From assembly GCF_000981765.1 (NCBI RefSeq), contig NZ_CP010975.1, positions 2,356,001-2,420,000 on the forward strand: a stretch of 64,000 nt of DNA, in the 5' to 3' direction. Origin of the DNA: Kangiella geojedonensis. Lineage in GTDB: Bacteria > Pseudomonadota > Gammaproteobacteria > Enterobacterales > Kangiellaceae. A model generated the notes under the pieces. The model was not told the origin of the DNA. It made no database searches and saw only the letters and a list, made by a program, of their open reading frames with translations. The position numbers were made by a program, and so were the translations under genes. Of the stretch, positions 24,891 through 34,378 are shown piece after piece. Numbering within the stretch: the stretch's first letter is position 1; each line of letters starts with the position of its first letter.

Positions 24891-26273
24891 TTAACTCTTT
24901 TTATCCCAGATCTTATTCGCACTCTTGCTAGTCGGTTTCTTTTTACTCAGCTTTTTCTTAGCCGTTTTCCCTTTATTCGCTGACCTGCCTTTATAGCCGT
25001 TCTTGCCTCTTTTCGGTTGGCTTCCTTTATCTTGAGAGCCACCTGATTTCTTGCCAGATTGTTTTAACTTGGCTTTGGCAAGCTTCTTTTTGTGAGGCTT
25101 CTTTTTCTTTTCGCCTTTTAATTCGGTTTCTGGGACAACATGATGTGGTTCAAAGTCGTCAATAATGATCCGTTCGAGTTGCTTGCGAATTAAGTCTTGA
25201 ATCGCCCGCAGGTCATCCACTTCATCGGCGCTGACTAAGGAGATAGCACTACCCTTTTCTCCTGCACGGCCAGTCCGACCGATACGGTGAACATAATCTT
25301 CAGCGACGTTTGGTAAGTCATAATTTACCACCACAGGCATCTGATCGATATCCAGCCCTCGTGCTGCGACATCAGTGGCGACCAAGGCTTGTACCTTGCC
25401 TGACTTAAACTCTGCTAGCGCACGATTACGTGCGTTTTGGCTTTTTCCGCCATGAATCGAGCTTGCTTTTATGCCACGCTTTTCTAGCGCAAGGCTTAAG
25501 CGATTCGCGCCACGGCGTGTTCTCACGAACACCAACAACTGGTGCCAACGATTCTCTTCGATGAGGTAACTCAGCAAAGCCGCTTTCTGCTTTTTATCAA
25601 CGGGATGAATCCACTGTTTAACCGTTGTCGCGGTGGCATTGGTTCTTTCCGTTTCTATTAATACTGGATTATTTAAAAACTGCTGACTGAGCTTTTTAAT
25701 CGACTCAGAAAAGGTAGCCGAAAACAAAAGAGTCTGACGCTTTTTCGGGAGCTTGGCTAAAATCCGTTTAATACTCGGTAGGAAGCCCATATCCAACATA
25801 CGATCGGCTTCATCCAGAACCAAAAACTCTAGGTCTTTGAAGTTAACTGCGTTCTTTTCCATCAGGTCCAATAAACGCCCTGGCGTCGCTACAAGCACGT
25901 CAGCGCCTTTACGCAGTTTCAGCATTTGAGGATTGATTTTGACGCCGCCATATACCACTTGCGACTTTAGTGATAAATCGGATGCGTATTTTTGTACGCT
26001 TTGATGCACCTGCTCCGCCAACTCTCGCGTCGGCGCCAAAATTAAACAACGCGCCGAATTTGGCGATGGTTTTTTGCCTTCTGACAATTTTTGCAGGATG
26101 GGTAGTGAAAACCCTGCGGTTTTGCCCGTCCCCGTCTGCGCTGCCGCCATCACATCTGAGCCACTCAGAATCAAAGGTATAGCTTTTTGTTGGATCGGCG
26201 AAGGCGTTTTGTAGCCACTTTTGTTAAGCGAATCGAGAAGGGGTTGGATCAAATTTAGTTCGGAAAAGGTCAT
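24891..26273 (-). CDS. DEAD-box RNA helicase, RhlE-like
   Basis: A 460-residue DEAD-box helicase. Q motif 'PSPIQQKAIP', motif I 'AAQTGTGKT', Ia 'PTRELAEQ', II 'DEADRMLDMGF', III 'SAT', VI 'HRIGRTGRAG' are all intact. 'LVLDEADRMLDMGFLPSIKRIL' style and the 'VARGLDID' box point to the RhlE subgroup. The last 95 residues are a Lys/Ser-rich, low-complexity RNA-binding tail. A TTG is in frame one codon before the ATG at 26273, which I chose. Likely roles are ribosome assembly and RNA turnover, often important in the cold. Confidence 0.93.
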   Translation of the reverse strand: MTFSELNLIQPLLDSLNKSGYKTPSPIQQKAIPLILSGSDVMAAAQTGTGKTAGFSLPILQKLSEGKKPSPNSARCLILAPTRELAEQVHQSVQKYASDLSLKSQVVYGGVKINPQMLKLRKGADVLVATPGRLLDLMEKNAVNFKDLEFLVLDEADRMLDMGFLPSIKRILAKLPKKRQTLLFSATFSESIKKLSQQFLNNPVLIETERTNATATTVKQWIHPVDKKQKAALLSYLIEENRWHQLLVFVRTRRGANRLSLALEKRGIKASSIHGGKSQNARNRALAEFKSGKVQALVATDVAARGLDIDQMPVVVNYDLPNVAEDYVHRIGRTGRAGEKGSAISLVSADEVDDLRAIQDLIRKQLERIIIDDFEPHHVVPETELKGEKKKKPHKKKLAKAKLKQSGKKSGGSQDKGSQPKRGKNGYKGRSANKGKTAKKKLSKKKPTSKSANKIWDKKS

Positions 26274-26475
26274 CAAAGGCTTTATCAGTGCAATAGACGA
26301 CTAGTGTAACCGTAATCCACTCAAACTACGAGCAAATAGCCACATCATTACTGCTCTGACACCACCGTTCAAATTTTCTTACAATTTTCGTAACACTTAC
26401 CTCTTCCACCCTTTGCCCTTTTGGCGTCAAGTCTTTATATTGCTAGGTTCGGACCATTTTAATAAGAATGTGACA

Positions 26476-29400
26476 ATGTATAAATATTCCATGATAAGCG
26501 GCCTTTTGGCGGTTTCTTTGGGCTTCGCAGCACAGGCTGAGGAGAAGAAAGAAGACGCCAAGTGGGACGTTAACAACCCTCCCGGTGAAGCGATATTCGC
26601 CGAGTTGAATGTGACTGAAGGTACTTGGATGAACCTTGATGTTAGCCCGGATGGCAAAATGATTGCTTTTGACTTATTAGGCGATATCTACACTATGCCG
26701 ATGTCTGGCGGTAAGGCGACTAACATTACCAACAGCATGGCGTGGGATATGCAGCCTGATTTTTCTCCAGATGGCTCACAAATTGCGTTCACCACTGATC
26801 AGGGTGGCGGCGATAACATCTGGGTGATGGATGTTGATGGTAGCGATCAATACCAAGTCACCAAAGAAAACTTCCGCCTGCTAAACAACCCGAAGTGGAG
26901 CCCAGACGGCGATTACATTGCGGCGCGCAAACACTTTACTGGCACGCGCTCTCTTGGTGCGGGCGAAATTTGGTTGTATCACAAATCAGGCGGTAGCGGC
27001 GTTCAATTAAATAAACGCCCTAACGAGCAGAAAGATTTAGGCGAACCAGCCTTTACACCAGACGGTCAATACGTTTTGTATTCCCGCGACTCTACCCCTG
27101 GCGGCTATTTCGAGTACAGCAAAGATTCAACTAAGCAGATCTATAAAGTGTTCGCGATTAATCGCGACACTGGTAAAACCGAAACTTGGATCGATGGCCC
27201 GGGTGGCGCAGTACGTCCAGAGCCTTCGCCAGACGGTAAGTACATCGCTTTCGTGCGTCGCATCAGCGGCAAGTCAGCCTTGCTCTTGCAAGATCGTGAA
27301 ACGGGCGCTGAGTTCCCAATTTACGAAGACTTAGAGCGTGATATGCAAGAAACATGGGCGATTCATGGGGTTTACCCGAACTTCTCATGGACTCCAAACA
27401 GCGAAGAAATCGTGTTTTGGGCTAAAGGAAAGCTGCATAAAATCGATATCGAGTCGAAAGAAGTCGCGCAGATTCCTTTTGAAGTCAATGATAAGCGCGA
27501 AATGCGTGCCGCAGTGACACAAAAAAATCCTGTGGGCGAAGATCGCTTTAACGCTAAGATGCTACGTTGGTTACAGGTCTCTCCAGAAGGTGATCAAGCG
27601 GTATTCCAAAGCTTAGGCAAGATTTACACGGTCGATTTACCGAACGGTAAACCGGAGCGCTTAACCCGCCAAAATGACCATTTCGAACTTTACCCAAGCT
27701 ACTCTGCTGATGGCGATGACATTATCTACACCACTTGGGACGATAAGAAGCTGGGCACGGTACGTATCGTATCGTCGAGCGGTGGTCGCGGTGAGGTGAT
27801 TTCTGATAAGCCAGGTCATTACGTTAATCCAAGCTTGAGTCCTGATGGCGAGTTCGCAACTTATCAAGCGATTAGTGGTGGCTATATTACCAGCCCGCTC
27901 TATTCGAATGATACGGGGATATTCAGCGTTAACCTTGATGAAGAAGAAGTGACTAAAGTCAGCAACTCTGGTTCAAATCCTTTCTTCGCAGGCGCCAACG
28001 ATCGTGTTTTCTTCTCAACCACTAAAGCCAACGGCGAAACCTACGAGAGTAAGCTAGTAAGCACTGACTTAAGTGGTAACAATAAGCAGGAGCACTACGC
28101 AGGCAACTGGATTTCAGATTTTGCTGTTTCGCCGGATCAAAAATGGTTAGCCTTTACGCAACGCTACCAGGTTTACGTCACACCATTCGTTAAGAGTGGT
28201 GGCGCGATTAATACAGGCCCTTCAGCACGCAACTTGCCAGTGAAGCAATTCTCAACGTTCGCCGGCTCTAACCTTGCATGGTCAGAAGATGGTTCTGAGC
28301 TGTCGTGGTCACTTGGCCCTACGCTGTACCAACAAGAACTAGCGGAAAAATTCGATTTCTTAGCCGAAGGCGGTAAAGCCAGCGAAGGGACTGCTCGCGA
28401 AACGAAAATCGAGCTCCCAGTCAAAGCGGATAAACCTGAAGGTGTTACAGCGTTAGTTGGTGCTAAAGTTATCACAATGGAAGGTGAGCAGGTCATCGAA
28501 GATGGTGTGGTTGTGGTTGAAAATAACCGTATCAAAGCTGTCGGTAGCCGTGACGAAGTTGGCATTCCTTCTGGCGCGAACACGATTGATGTTTCAGGCA
28601 AAACCATTATCCCAGGCATCGTGGATTATCATTGGCACGGTTCTTATGCTAACGATCAAATTCAACCAGAAACCAACTGGAACGCGTTAGCTTCGTTAGC
28701 TTTTGGTGTCACCACCACGCACAACCCTTCCGCTGATACTGAAGCCGTATTCTCGGCTAGCGAAATGCAAAAAGCAGGCTTAATCACAGCGCCACGTATC
28801 TTCTCTACGGGTACGATTTTGTATGGGGCAAACCACTACATTACCGCCGAAGTCGATAGTTTGGATGATGCCAATGGTCATTTAGAACGCATGAAAGCGG
28901 CTGGTGCTTTTTCGGTAAAAAGCTATAACCAACCACGCCGTGATCAACGTCAGCAGGTTCTAGAAGCTGCCCGCAATACTGGCATGTTAGTGGTTCCTGA
29001 GGGCGGTTCTTTATTCATGCACAACATGAGCATGATCATCGACGGCCACACCACAATTGAGCACTCGATTCCTGTTGCTAATATCTATGATGATGTGAAG
29101 CAGTTATGGAGTCAGGCTGAAACCGCTTATGTGCCGACGCTTGGCGTGGCTTATGGTGGTATTTGGGGCGAGCGTTTCTGGTACGACAAGACAGACGTTT
29201 GGAAACACCCGCTTTTGAGCAAGTTTGTACCACGCCAAATTCTTGAACCAGCCTCTCGTCGTCGCATGAAAGCGCCGCACGAAGACTACAACCACGTTAA
29301 TAACGCGACGGTTGCCAAAGAACTACAAGACTTGGGCGTTAAAGTTCTCGTCGGTGCTCATGGTCAACGCGAAGGCTTAGCAGCGCATTGGGAAATGTGG

Positions 29401-29670
29401 ATGTTTGAACAAGGCGGCATGACACCATTAGAAGCGCTACGTGCTGGTACCATAGATGGCGCTATTATGTTGGGTATGGACGATGAACTAGGCTCACTTA
29501 AAGCCGGTAAACTTGCGGATTTAGTGGTGCTAGATGCTGATCCTATGGAGAACCTGCGAAACTCAGAGAAAGTGAACATGGTGATGCTAAACGGTAAGCT
29601 GTACGAGGCTGAAACCATGAACCAAGTCGCACCTACAGAAAAAGAACGTCCAGCCTTCTTTTTCGAATAA
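26476..29670 (+). CDS. Exported beta-propeller (TolB/PD40) plus amidohydrolase protein
   Basis: About 1,064 residues: a signal peptide (to about residue 21, 'GFAAQAEE'), PD40/TolB-type propeller repeats over about 50-620 ('SPDGKMIAF', 'SPDGSQIAF', 'SPDGDYIAA', 'TPDGQYVLY'), then an amidohydrolase domain over about 655-1040. Its metal-site motifs are 'IVDYHWHGS', 'HTTIEHSIP' and 'GAHGQREGLAAHW', ending in 'LGSLKAGKLADLVVLDADP'. It belongs with large periplasmic imidazolonepropionase- or prolidase-like enzymes. The propeller may gate peptide-type substrates. The frame is open from 26413, but the signal peptide starts at the ATG at 26476. Confidence 0.9.
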   Translation: MYKYSMISGLLAVSLGFAAQAEEKKEDAKWDVNNPPGEAIFAELNVTEGTWMNLDVSPDGKMIAFDLLGDIYTMPMSGGKATNITNSMAWDMQPDFSPDGSQIAFTTDQGGGDNIWVMDVDGSDQYQVTKENFRLLNNPKWSPDGDYIAARKHFTGTRSLGAGEIWLYHKSGGSGVQLNKRPNEQKDLGEPAFTPDGQYVLYSRDSTPGGYFEYSKDSTKQIYKVFAINRDTGKTETWIDGPGGAVRPEPSPDGKYIAFVRRISGKSALLLQDRETGAEFPIYEDLERDMQETWAIHGVYPNFSWTPNSEEIVFWAKGKLHKIDIESKEVAQIPFEVNDKREMRAAVTQKNPVGEDRFNAKMLRWLQVSPEGDQAVFQSLGKIYTVDLPNGKPERLTRQNDHFELYPSYSADGDDIIYTTWDDKKLGTVRIVSSSGGRGEVISDKPGHYVNPSLSPDGEFATYQAISGGYITSPLYSNDTGIFSVNLDEEEVTKVSNSGSNPFFAGANDRVFFSTTKANGETYESKLVSTDLSGNNKQEHYAGNWISDFAVSPDQKWLAFTQRYQVYVTPFVKSGGAINTGPSARNLPVKQFSTFAGSNLAWSEDGSELSWSLGPTLYQQELAEKFDFLAEGGKASEGTARETKIELPVKADKPEGVTALVGAKVITMEGEQVIEDGVVVVENNRIKAVGSRDEVGIPSGANTIDVSGKTIIPGIVDYHWHGSYANDQIQPETNWNALASLAFGVTTTHNPSADTEAVFSASEMQKAGLITAPRIFSTGTILYGANHYITAEVDSLDDANGHLERMKAAGAFSVKSYNQPRRDQRQQVLEAARNTGMLVVPEGGSLFMHNMSMIIDGHTTIEHSIPVANIYDDVKQLWSQAETAYVPTLGVAYGGIWGERFWYDKTDVWKHPLLSKFVPRQILEPASRRRMKAPHEDYNHVNNATVAKELQDLGVKVLVGAHGQREGLAAHWEMWMFEQGGMTPLEALRAGTIDGAIMLGMDDELGSLKAGKLADLVVLDADPMENLRNSEKVNMVMLNGKLYEAETMNQVAPTEKERPAFFFE

Positions 29671-29725
29671 CACTCGTAGGTTCTGATTGTATCAGTAAGT
29701 ACAAATCTGAGTTTGTTCAACTTTT

Positions 29726-29770
29726 AACCAGACAATGCACTCCCGCATTGTCTGGTTGTTCATTTTTCAC
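29726..29770 (+). terminator. Terminator after amidohydrolase gene
   Basis: AACCAGACAATGC (29726-29738) and GCATTGTCTGGTT (29745-29757) form a perfect 13-bp stem with a 6-base loop; the tail is gttcattttt. Confidence 0.88.
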
Positions 29771-29823
29771 AGGGATTGGTGTAAAGTGCGGTCTATAACT
29801 ATCAATCTAATAAAAGGGAACAC

Positions 29824-31770
29824 GTGTACATCTATAGGAAATGCATACAGTTTGTATTTTTATGTTTGCTTAGTTGTAATGCGTTCGCTTTTATAATTCC
29901 TGACAAAGCAGCATCACCTAGTTTCTCTGCTCATCCCTCTTCAAATATTAATTCCAGCGCTTTACAGAAACAGCTGTACGGCATGGCTAATTTGTCCGTT
30001 CCAGAACGTCAGCAGGAAGCATTTTATTTAAAAATCACTAACCTTCTTAATAAACCCGATCTGGATAACCACTCCGAAGCTTTAGCCAATATCTTGATGG
30101 CGAATTACCACATCTTAAATGGCGATGCTTTGCGTGCAAGAGAGTTTCTTTCGATAGCACAACCGCTTGTTCAAGATGTTGACGAGTTATCACTTAACCG
30201 ACAATACCAATACGTCAATATATTCGTTTTGCGCTCTGAAGGGGATATCGAAAAAGCGCTATCTGAGTCAGAGAATTTATATGAAGATGTCAAAGATACC
30301 TGGGGACTGAATAAACTTGGTGATTTGATTTTAGAGCGAGCCTACATCACCTCTCTACTTTCCCGTTATAAAGAAGCCATTAAGTTACTCGACCTTGCGC
30401 TAGATTATGCTTTGGAGTCTAACGACCCTTATCTTATCTCTGAGACCTATAACGTTTTTGGTATTTTGTATAATTTCCTCAACGATACTCAATCCGCCAT
30501 CATGTACTTTGAAAAAGCGGTTGAGGTTATGGAAAAACACCCGGCATTAGTCAGCAATATCTATTTTTACGCTAACCTTGGCGACTCCTATCGCATTAAT
30601 AAACAATACGATAAAGCTCTCGAATTTGCGCATAAGGCCCGTCGTTTATCGATTCAGGAAAATGACATTCCTCTACAAGCATTCACTCACCAAGTTGAAG
30701 CTCGAATTAACACCGATACAGAAAACTATGCCGCCGCTATAGAGCAATTACAGAAAGCAAAGCAGTTACAGGAACAAGTTGGTGAAAAGCTTTTTGGCTA
30801 CGAGTTACAAACTGATTTTGCTTATGCTTACCTTAAACTAGGCGAACTGGACCGAGCAGAGCAGCATATTGAGTACGCTATAGAGGAAGCTGAAAAAGTA
30901 GCGGCACTAGATGACTTCTATCTTAAAAAACTTCGTGCGGATATCAGCGCTCAACGCGGTCAGTACGAACAAGCTTTTACCTTACTGGACGACTCTTTTA
31001 AAACCTATCGAGATGCTTTTAACGACAACCTGACTTATGTTTCTAACTTGTCTCGTGAGCAGCTTGATCAGGAACGTTTATCTTTTGAAAACAAGCTACT
31101 CGAAAAAGAAAATCAAATCAGCAGTAAGTTTGTAGAACAATATAAAGAATACAGTGTTTGGCTCATTACACTGGTTATTTTAATGTTGCTACTGTTGTTG
31201 ATTTGTTGCTGGCTAATCTTCAAATACCGCCGAGTTGCTCGACAAAATGAAGAGATGGCTTTAACGGATAATCTAACTCACTTACCCAACAGGCGCCAAG
31301 TGTTCCGTAAATTAGATAATGAGCACCAACGCACGGCCCTCGATAAAACCGTTTATAGCTTAATTATTTTCGACATCGATCATTTCAAAACCATTAATGA
31401 TCGTTTCGGCCACCGTATTGGCGACAAGGTGATCAATCGCCTCGCCAGTATCACGCGCCACACCTTGCGCGATAACGATACAATCGGTCGCATCAGTGGT
31501 GAAGAATTCTTGATCATTTTGCCCGATACCAACATTTCTGACGCGATTCAAATCGCTAACCGTCTCAATGAGCAGTTTGCCAATGCTGACTTTGAGAGTC
31601 TTGCTGAGGGTATTCACTTAACGGCAAGCTTTGGTGTCACAGAATATACACCCGATGATGAAAACTTAGATATGGTGATTAATCGCGCTGACAGGTTGCT
31701 TTATAAAGCCAAAAAAGAAGGCCGAAACCGCGTGGTTTCGACCTCTATTAATGGCACTAGCGAAGATTAA
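29824..31770 (+). CDS. TPR-containing membrane diguanylate cyclase
   Basis: A 648-residue protein starting with GTG after AAGGGAA. Signal peptide 1-23; a periplasmic TPR array over about 90-400 ('YNVFGILYNFLNDTQSAIMYF', 'YANLGDSYRINKQYDKALE' units); a coiled coil about 412-440; one membrane helix about 444-467; then a cytoplasmic GGDEF domain about 478-640. The active-site motif reads SGEEF (Ser558) instead of GGEEF, a variant known to be active in some cyclases. The I-site RxxD is present as RDND five residues upstream. It should make c-di-GMP in response to a periplasmic cue. Confidence 0.92.
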   Translation: MYIYRKCIQFVFLCLLSCNAFAFIIPDKAASPSFSAHPSSNINSSALQKQLYGMANLSVPERQQEAFYLKITNLLNKPDLDNHSEALANILMANYHILNGDALRAREFLSIAQPLVQDVDELSLNRQYQYVNIFVLRSEGDIEKALSESENLYEDVKDTWGLNKLGDLILERAYITSLLSRYKEAIKLLDLALDYALESNDPYLISETYNVFGILYNFLNDTQSAIMYFEKAVEVMEKHPALVSNIYFYANLGDSYRINKQYDKALEFAHKARRLSIQENDIPLQAFTHQVEARINTDTENYAAAIEQLQKAKQLQEQVGEKLFGYELQTDFAYAYLKLGELDRAEQHIEYAIEEAEKVAALDDFYLKKLRADISAQRGQYEQAFTLLDDSFKTYRDAFNDNLTYVSNLSREQLDQERLSFENKLLEKENQISSKFVEQYKEYSVWLITLVILMLLLLLICCWLIFKYRRVARQNEEMALTDNLTHLPNRRQVFRKLDNEHQRTALDKTVYSLIIFDIDHFKTINDRFGHRIGDKVINRLASITRHTLRDNDTIGRISGEEFLIILPDTNISDAIQIANRLNEQFANADFESLAEGIHLTASFGVTEYTPDDENLDMVINRADRLLYKAKKEGRNRVVSTSINGTSED

Positions 31771-31794
31771 GTATCGCTAGCCTAGCTCTAGGCT

Positions 31795-32271
31795 CTATGT
31801 TTGTAAGTGCGAGCGAAGCATCCAAGCAGTTTTCTCATGAACCACCAAACGATCACCGACTAGACTCGCTGACGACTCATCATCCGCTTTTTGCGCAATT
31901 TCTAAAACCTGACGCGCAGTTCTTACTACGGTTTCATGACTATCCACTAAACGCTCAATCATCTCTTCAGCAGGGATATCGCCTTTCACTTCCTTAATGC
32001 TCGAAAGATCGGCAAATTCTTGGTACGTCCCTGGAGACAAAATACCCAGCGCACGAATACGCTCAGCAATCTCATCTACCGCTTCAGCTAACTCGACGTA
32101 ATGCTCTTCGAATAATACGTGTAATTGCTGGAAAAAAGGTCCCGTAACATTCCAGTGGAAATTGTGTGTTTGTAAATACAGGGTATAAGTGTCTGCCAAT
32201 AGGCGGGAAAGCCCCTGACCAATCTCTTCACGTGCCTGTTCTTCGATGCCGATATTAATCGCTTTATTCAT
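31795..32271 (-). CDS. dps: Dps, DNA-binding ferritin-like protein
   Basis: A 158-residue Dps with the ferroxidase signature '[23 protein letters not shown]' (shown in part: '[12 protein letters not shown]', 'LFEEHY'), and '[11 protein letters not shown]'. It forms a 12-mer that oxidises and stores iron and shields DNA. Residues needed at the dimer-interface iron site (His, Asp, Glu) are present. A promoter in the AT-rich segment 32280-32365 is likely; no clear OxyR site was found by eye. Confidence 0.95.
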   Translation of the reverse strand: MNKAINIGIEEQAREEIGQGLSRLLADTYTLYLQTHNFHWNVTGPFFQQLHVLFEEHYVELAEAVDEIAERIRALGILSPGTYQEFADLSSIKEVKGDIPAEEMIERLVDSHETVVRTARQVLEIAQKADDESSASLVGDRLVVHEKTAWMLRSHLQT

Positions 32272-32457
32272 TCAATCGATCTCCTTTGCTTAACTTATGC
32301 TACTATCTTAACGAACCATCAATAATATATAAAATTAATCTTTTAAAAGAATGTAATATATTATTCCTATGATTAGCCAATTCGCTTTAGAAAAAAGCTG
32401 AAAAAGACTAAAATTCGCACAATTTTTCCAATCATATACCATATACATTGAGCCATC

Positions 32458-32709
32458 ATGACAGATTTCAACTTCGACAACTTTGATCGTAAACTCGACG
32501 CTCTTGGCCTACGTTGTCCAGAGCCTGTGATGATGGTACGGTTAAATGTACGCAAGATGGAGCAAGGCGAAACACTCTTAGTCATCGCCGACGATCCATC
32601 CACTACGCGAGATATTCCTAAGTTTTGTACCTTTATGGATCACCAGCTTCTCGCCAGCAGTACTGACGAGATGCCCTATAAATACTTAATCCGCAAAGGC
32701 TTGCCTTAG
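32458..32709 (+). CDS. tusA: TusA, sulfur carrier / sulfurtransferase
   Basis: An 83-residue protein with the TusA signature '[17 protein letters not shown]' and active Cys20 in CPEP. TusA accepts persulfide sulfur from IscS and passes it to TusBCD for 2-thiouridine in tRNA, and to other pathways. The C-terminal 'YKYLIRKG' is also typical. Next gene DUF1285 follows after 38 bases. Confidence 0.95.
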   Translation: MTDFNFDNFDRKLDALGLRCPEPVMMVRLNVRKMEQGETLLVIADDPSTTRDIPKFCTFMDHQLLASSTDEMPYKYLIRKGLP

Positions 32710-32747
32710 GCCGCATAACCATAGCTAGTTACATTAGGTATGTCACA

Positions 32748-33326
32748 TTGAGTAACGACAACGATCACAGTTCTGACTTTAATTCGATTTTAAGCGAAAT
32801 ATCCAAAGCTCAAGATAATAATAAACTGCCGCCTGTCGATAAGTGGGATCCCGACTTCTGTGGTGATATGGCGCTGGTCATTAAGCGCGATGGTACTTGG
32901 CATTACGAAAACTCGCCCATTGGCCGTCAGCGTCTGGTCAAACTGTTCTCTACCGTACTTAAAAAAGAAGACGACGATTATTTTTTAGTCACACCGGTCG
33001 AAAAACTGGGGATTAAAGTCGAAGATGCGCCTTTCTTAGTGATTAAAATGGCGGTTGAAGAAACCGACAAAGGCCCCGTTATCGTCTTCACAGATAATTG
33101 CGATAACACCATACTTCTGACTGACGATAATCCATTATGGGTGGAACAAGACCCAAAAACGGGTGAGCCTTCGCCATACGTTGTGGTTCGCAAAAACTTA
33201 CATGCTTTAATTCATCGCAACGTCTTTTACCAACTAGTCGAGTTAGCTGAAGAACGCCTCATCGACGATCAAAAACACTTAGGCGTTGTCTCTGCTGGTC
33301 AGTTTTACAGCCTCGGCACTATCTAA
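32748..33326 (+). CDS. DUF1285-family protein
   Basis: A 192-residue protein matching DUF1285: 'PPVDKWDPDFCGDMALVIKRDGTWHYENSPIGRQRLVKLFS' begins the domain (key parts 'GTWHYENSPI', 'RLVKLFSTVL'), with 'YFLVTPVEKLGIKVEDAPF' in the middle. The crystal structure of a relative shows a two-domain beta fold with no known activity. The start is TTG; an ATG at 32740 is out of frame. It lies downstream of tusA and may share its transcript. Confidence 0.9.
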   Translation: MSNDNDHSSDFNSILSEISKAQDNNKLPPVDKWDPDFCGDMALVIKRDGTWHYENSPIGRQRLVKLFSTVLKKEDDDYFLVTPVEKLGIKVEDAPFLVIKMAVEETDKGPVIVFTDNCDNTILLTDDNPLWVEQDPKTGEPSPYVVVRKNLHALIHRNVFYQLVELAEERLIDDQKHLGVVSAGQFYSLGTI

Positions 33327-33351
33327 ACCAATAAACATAACAGAATACCTC

Positions 33352-33570
33352 ATGCCTAAATTCCGACCTTTATCCAAATTTACCCTTAGTTGCTATCTCA
33401 TCGCGGTCATTATCATTGGCTTTATCTTAGCCAATGACTATTGGAACTGGTTTGAATTCCCCGTAAAGCTTCGCGTGGGTCTTCTTGTAGCGGCTGTCAT
33501 TATTGGCCTTTCGGGCTCATTATTCAGTATCGTTAAACAACTTAAAGGGATGTTTCAAAGCAAGCGATAA
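33352..33570 (+). CDS. Small two-helix membrane protein
   Basis: A 72-residue protein starting MPKFRPLSKFT with two membrane helices (about 10-30 and 42-62) and a basic C-terminus. No recognised family. The frame extends back into the DUF1285 gene, but the ATG at 33352 gives a normal small membrane protein; the Shine-Dalgarno is weak. It lies 25 bases after DUF1285, so it is probably co-transcribed. Confidence 0.65.
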   Translation: MPKFRPLSKFTLSCYLIAVIIIGFILANDYWNWFEFPVKLRVGLLVAAVIIGLSGSLFSIVKQLKGMFQSKR

Positions 33571-33639
33571 CTATCAATGGTTGAAAAACACATTCGCGAC
33601 GCCATCTTTGTAGGTAACACACATCAATTTTGGTGATTC

Positions 33640-34317
33640 ATGAAAGTTCTAATGATATTAACTTCGCACGATCAACTAGGCGACACTGGCAACAAAACCG
33701 GCTTTTGGCTTGAAGAGTTCACCTCGCCTTACTATGTCTTCAAAGATGCAGGAGCTGAAATAACCTTAGCTTCGCCTAAAGGTGGTCAACCACCGCTCGA
33801 TCCAAACAGCGACGGTGATGATGCTCAAACTGACACCACCCATCGTTTTAAAGATGACAAGGCAGCCCAAGAACACTTGGCTAGCACAAAAGTATTGTCG
33901 GATATTAACCCTGATGACTATGATGCAGTGTTTTATCCAGGCGGCCACGGTCCATTATGGGACCTCGCTGAAAGTGCTGACTCGAAAGCTATTATTGAGA
34001 GAATGTACCAAGACAACAAACCTGTTGGCGCAGTATGTCACGCTCCCGCGGTCTTTAGACATACTAAAAATCAGCAAGGCGATCCCATTGTTTCGGGCAA
34101 AAAAGTCACTGCATTTAGTAATTCCGAAGAGGCAGCCGTTGAGTTAACTGATGTCGTACCTTTCCTTGTTGAAGACATGCTTCAAGAAAATGGTGGAAAG
34201 TACTATAAAGGCAATGACTGGGAGTCTTTTGTCCAAATCGATGGCAACTTGATTACGGGCCAAAACCCAGCCTCATCGGCAGAAACAGCTAAAGCCGTTC
34301 TGGCGCAGTTAGGATAA
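33640..34317 (+). CDS. DJ-1/PfpI-family (Hsp31-like) protein
   Basis: A 225-residue class I glutamine-amidotransferase-like protein. The nucleophile elbow is 'GAVCHAPAVF' (Cys near 131), with 'GFWLEEFTSPYYVFKDAGAE' (Glu) near the start and 'YDAVFYPGGHGPLWDLA' supplying the oxyanion region. These features fit the YDR533C/Hsp31-type glyoxalase III or deglycase-like group. The likely role is methylglyoxal detoxification or protein protection; activity is inferred. Confidence 0.9.
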   Translation: MKVLMILTSHDQLGDTGNKTGFWLEEFTSPYYVFKDAGAEITLASPKGGQPPLDPNSDGDDAQTDTTHRFKDDKAAQEHLASTKVLSDINPDDYDAVFYPGGHGPLWDLAESADSKAIIERMYQDNKPVGAVCHAPAVFRHTKNQQGDPIVSGKKVTAFSNSEEAAVELTDVVPFLVEDMLQENGGKYYKGNDWESFVQIDGNLITGQNPASSAETAKAVLAQLG

Positions 34318-34342
34318 CTCCTAGTAGCCTATCACTATAATG

Positions 34343-34376
34343 AAAAGCCACTGATTTCAATTCAGTGGCTTTTTTT
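34343..34376. terminator. Bidirectional terminator
   Basis: AAAAGCCACTGA (34343-34354) and TCAGTGGC (34362-34369) followed by T's, with A's on the other side, between convergent genes. Confidence 0.93.
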
Positions 34377-34378
34377 AC

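Noticed and set aside
32321-32365. 10-bp perfect inverted repeat AATAATATAT / ATATATTATT upstream of dps
   Set aside because: It is pure A/T in an AT-rich segment with a 25-base gap, so it is likely low-complexity chance; it does not match OxyR spacing.
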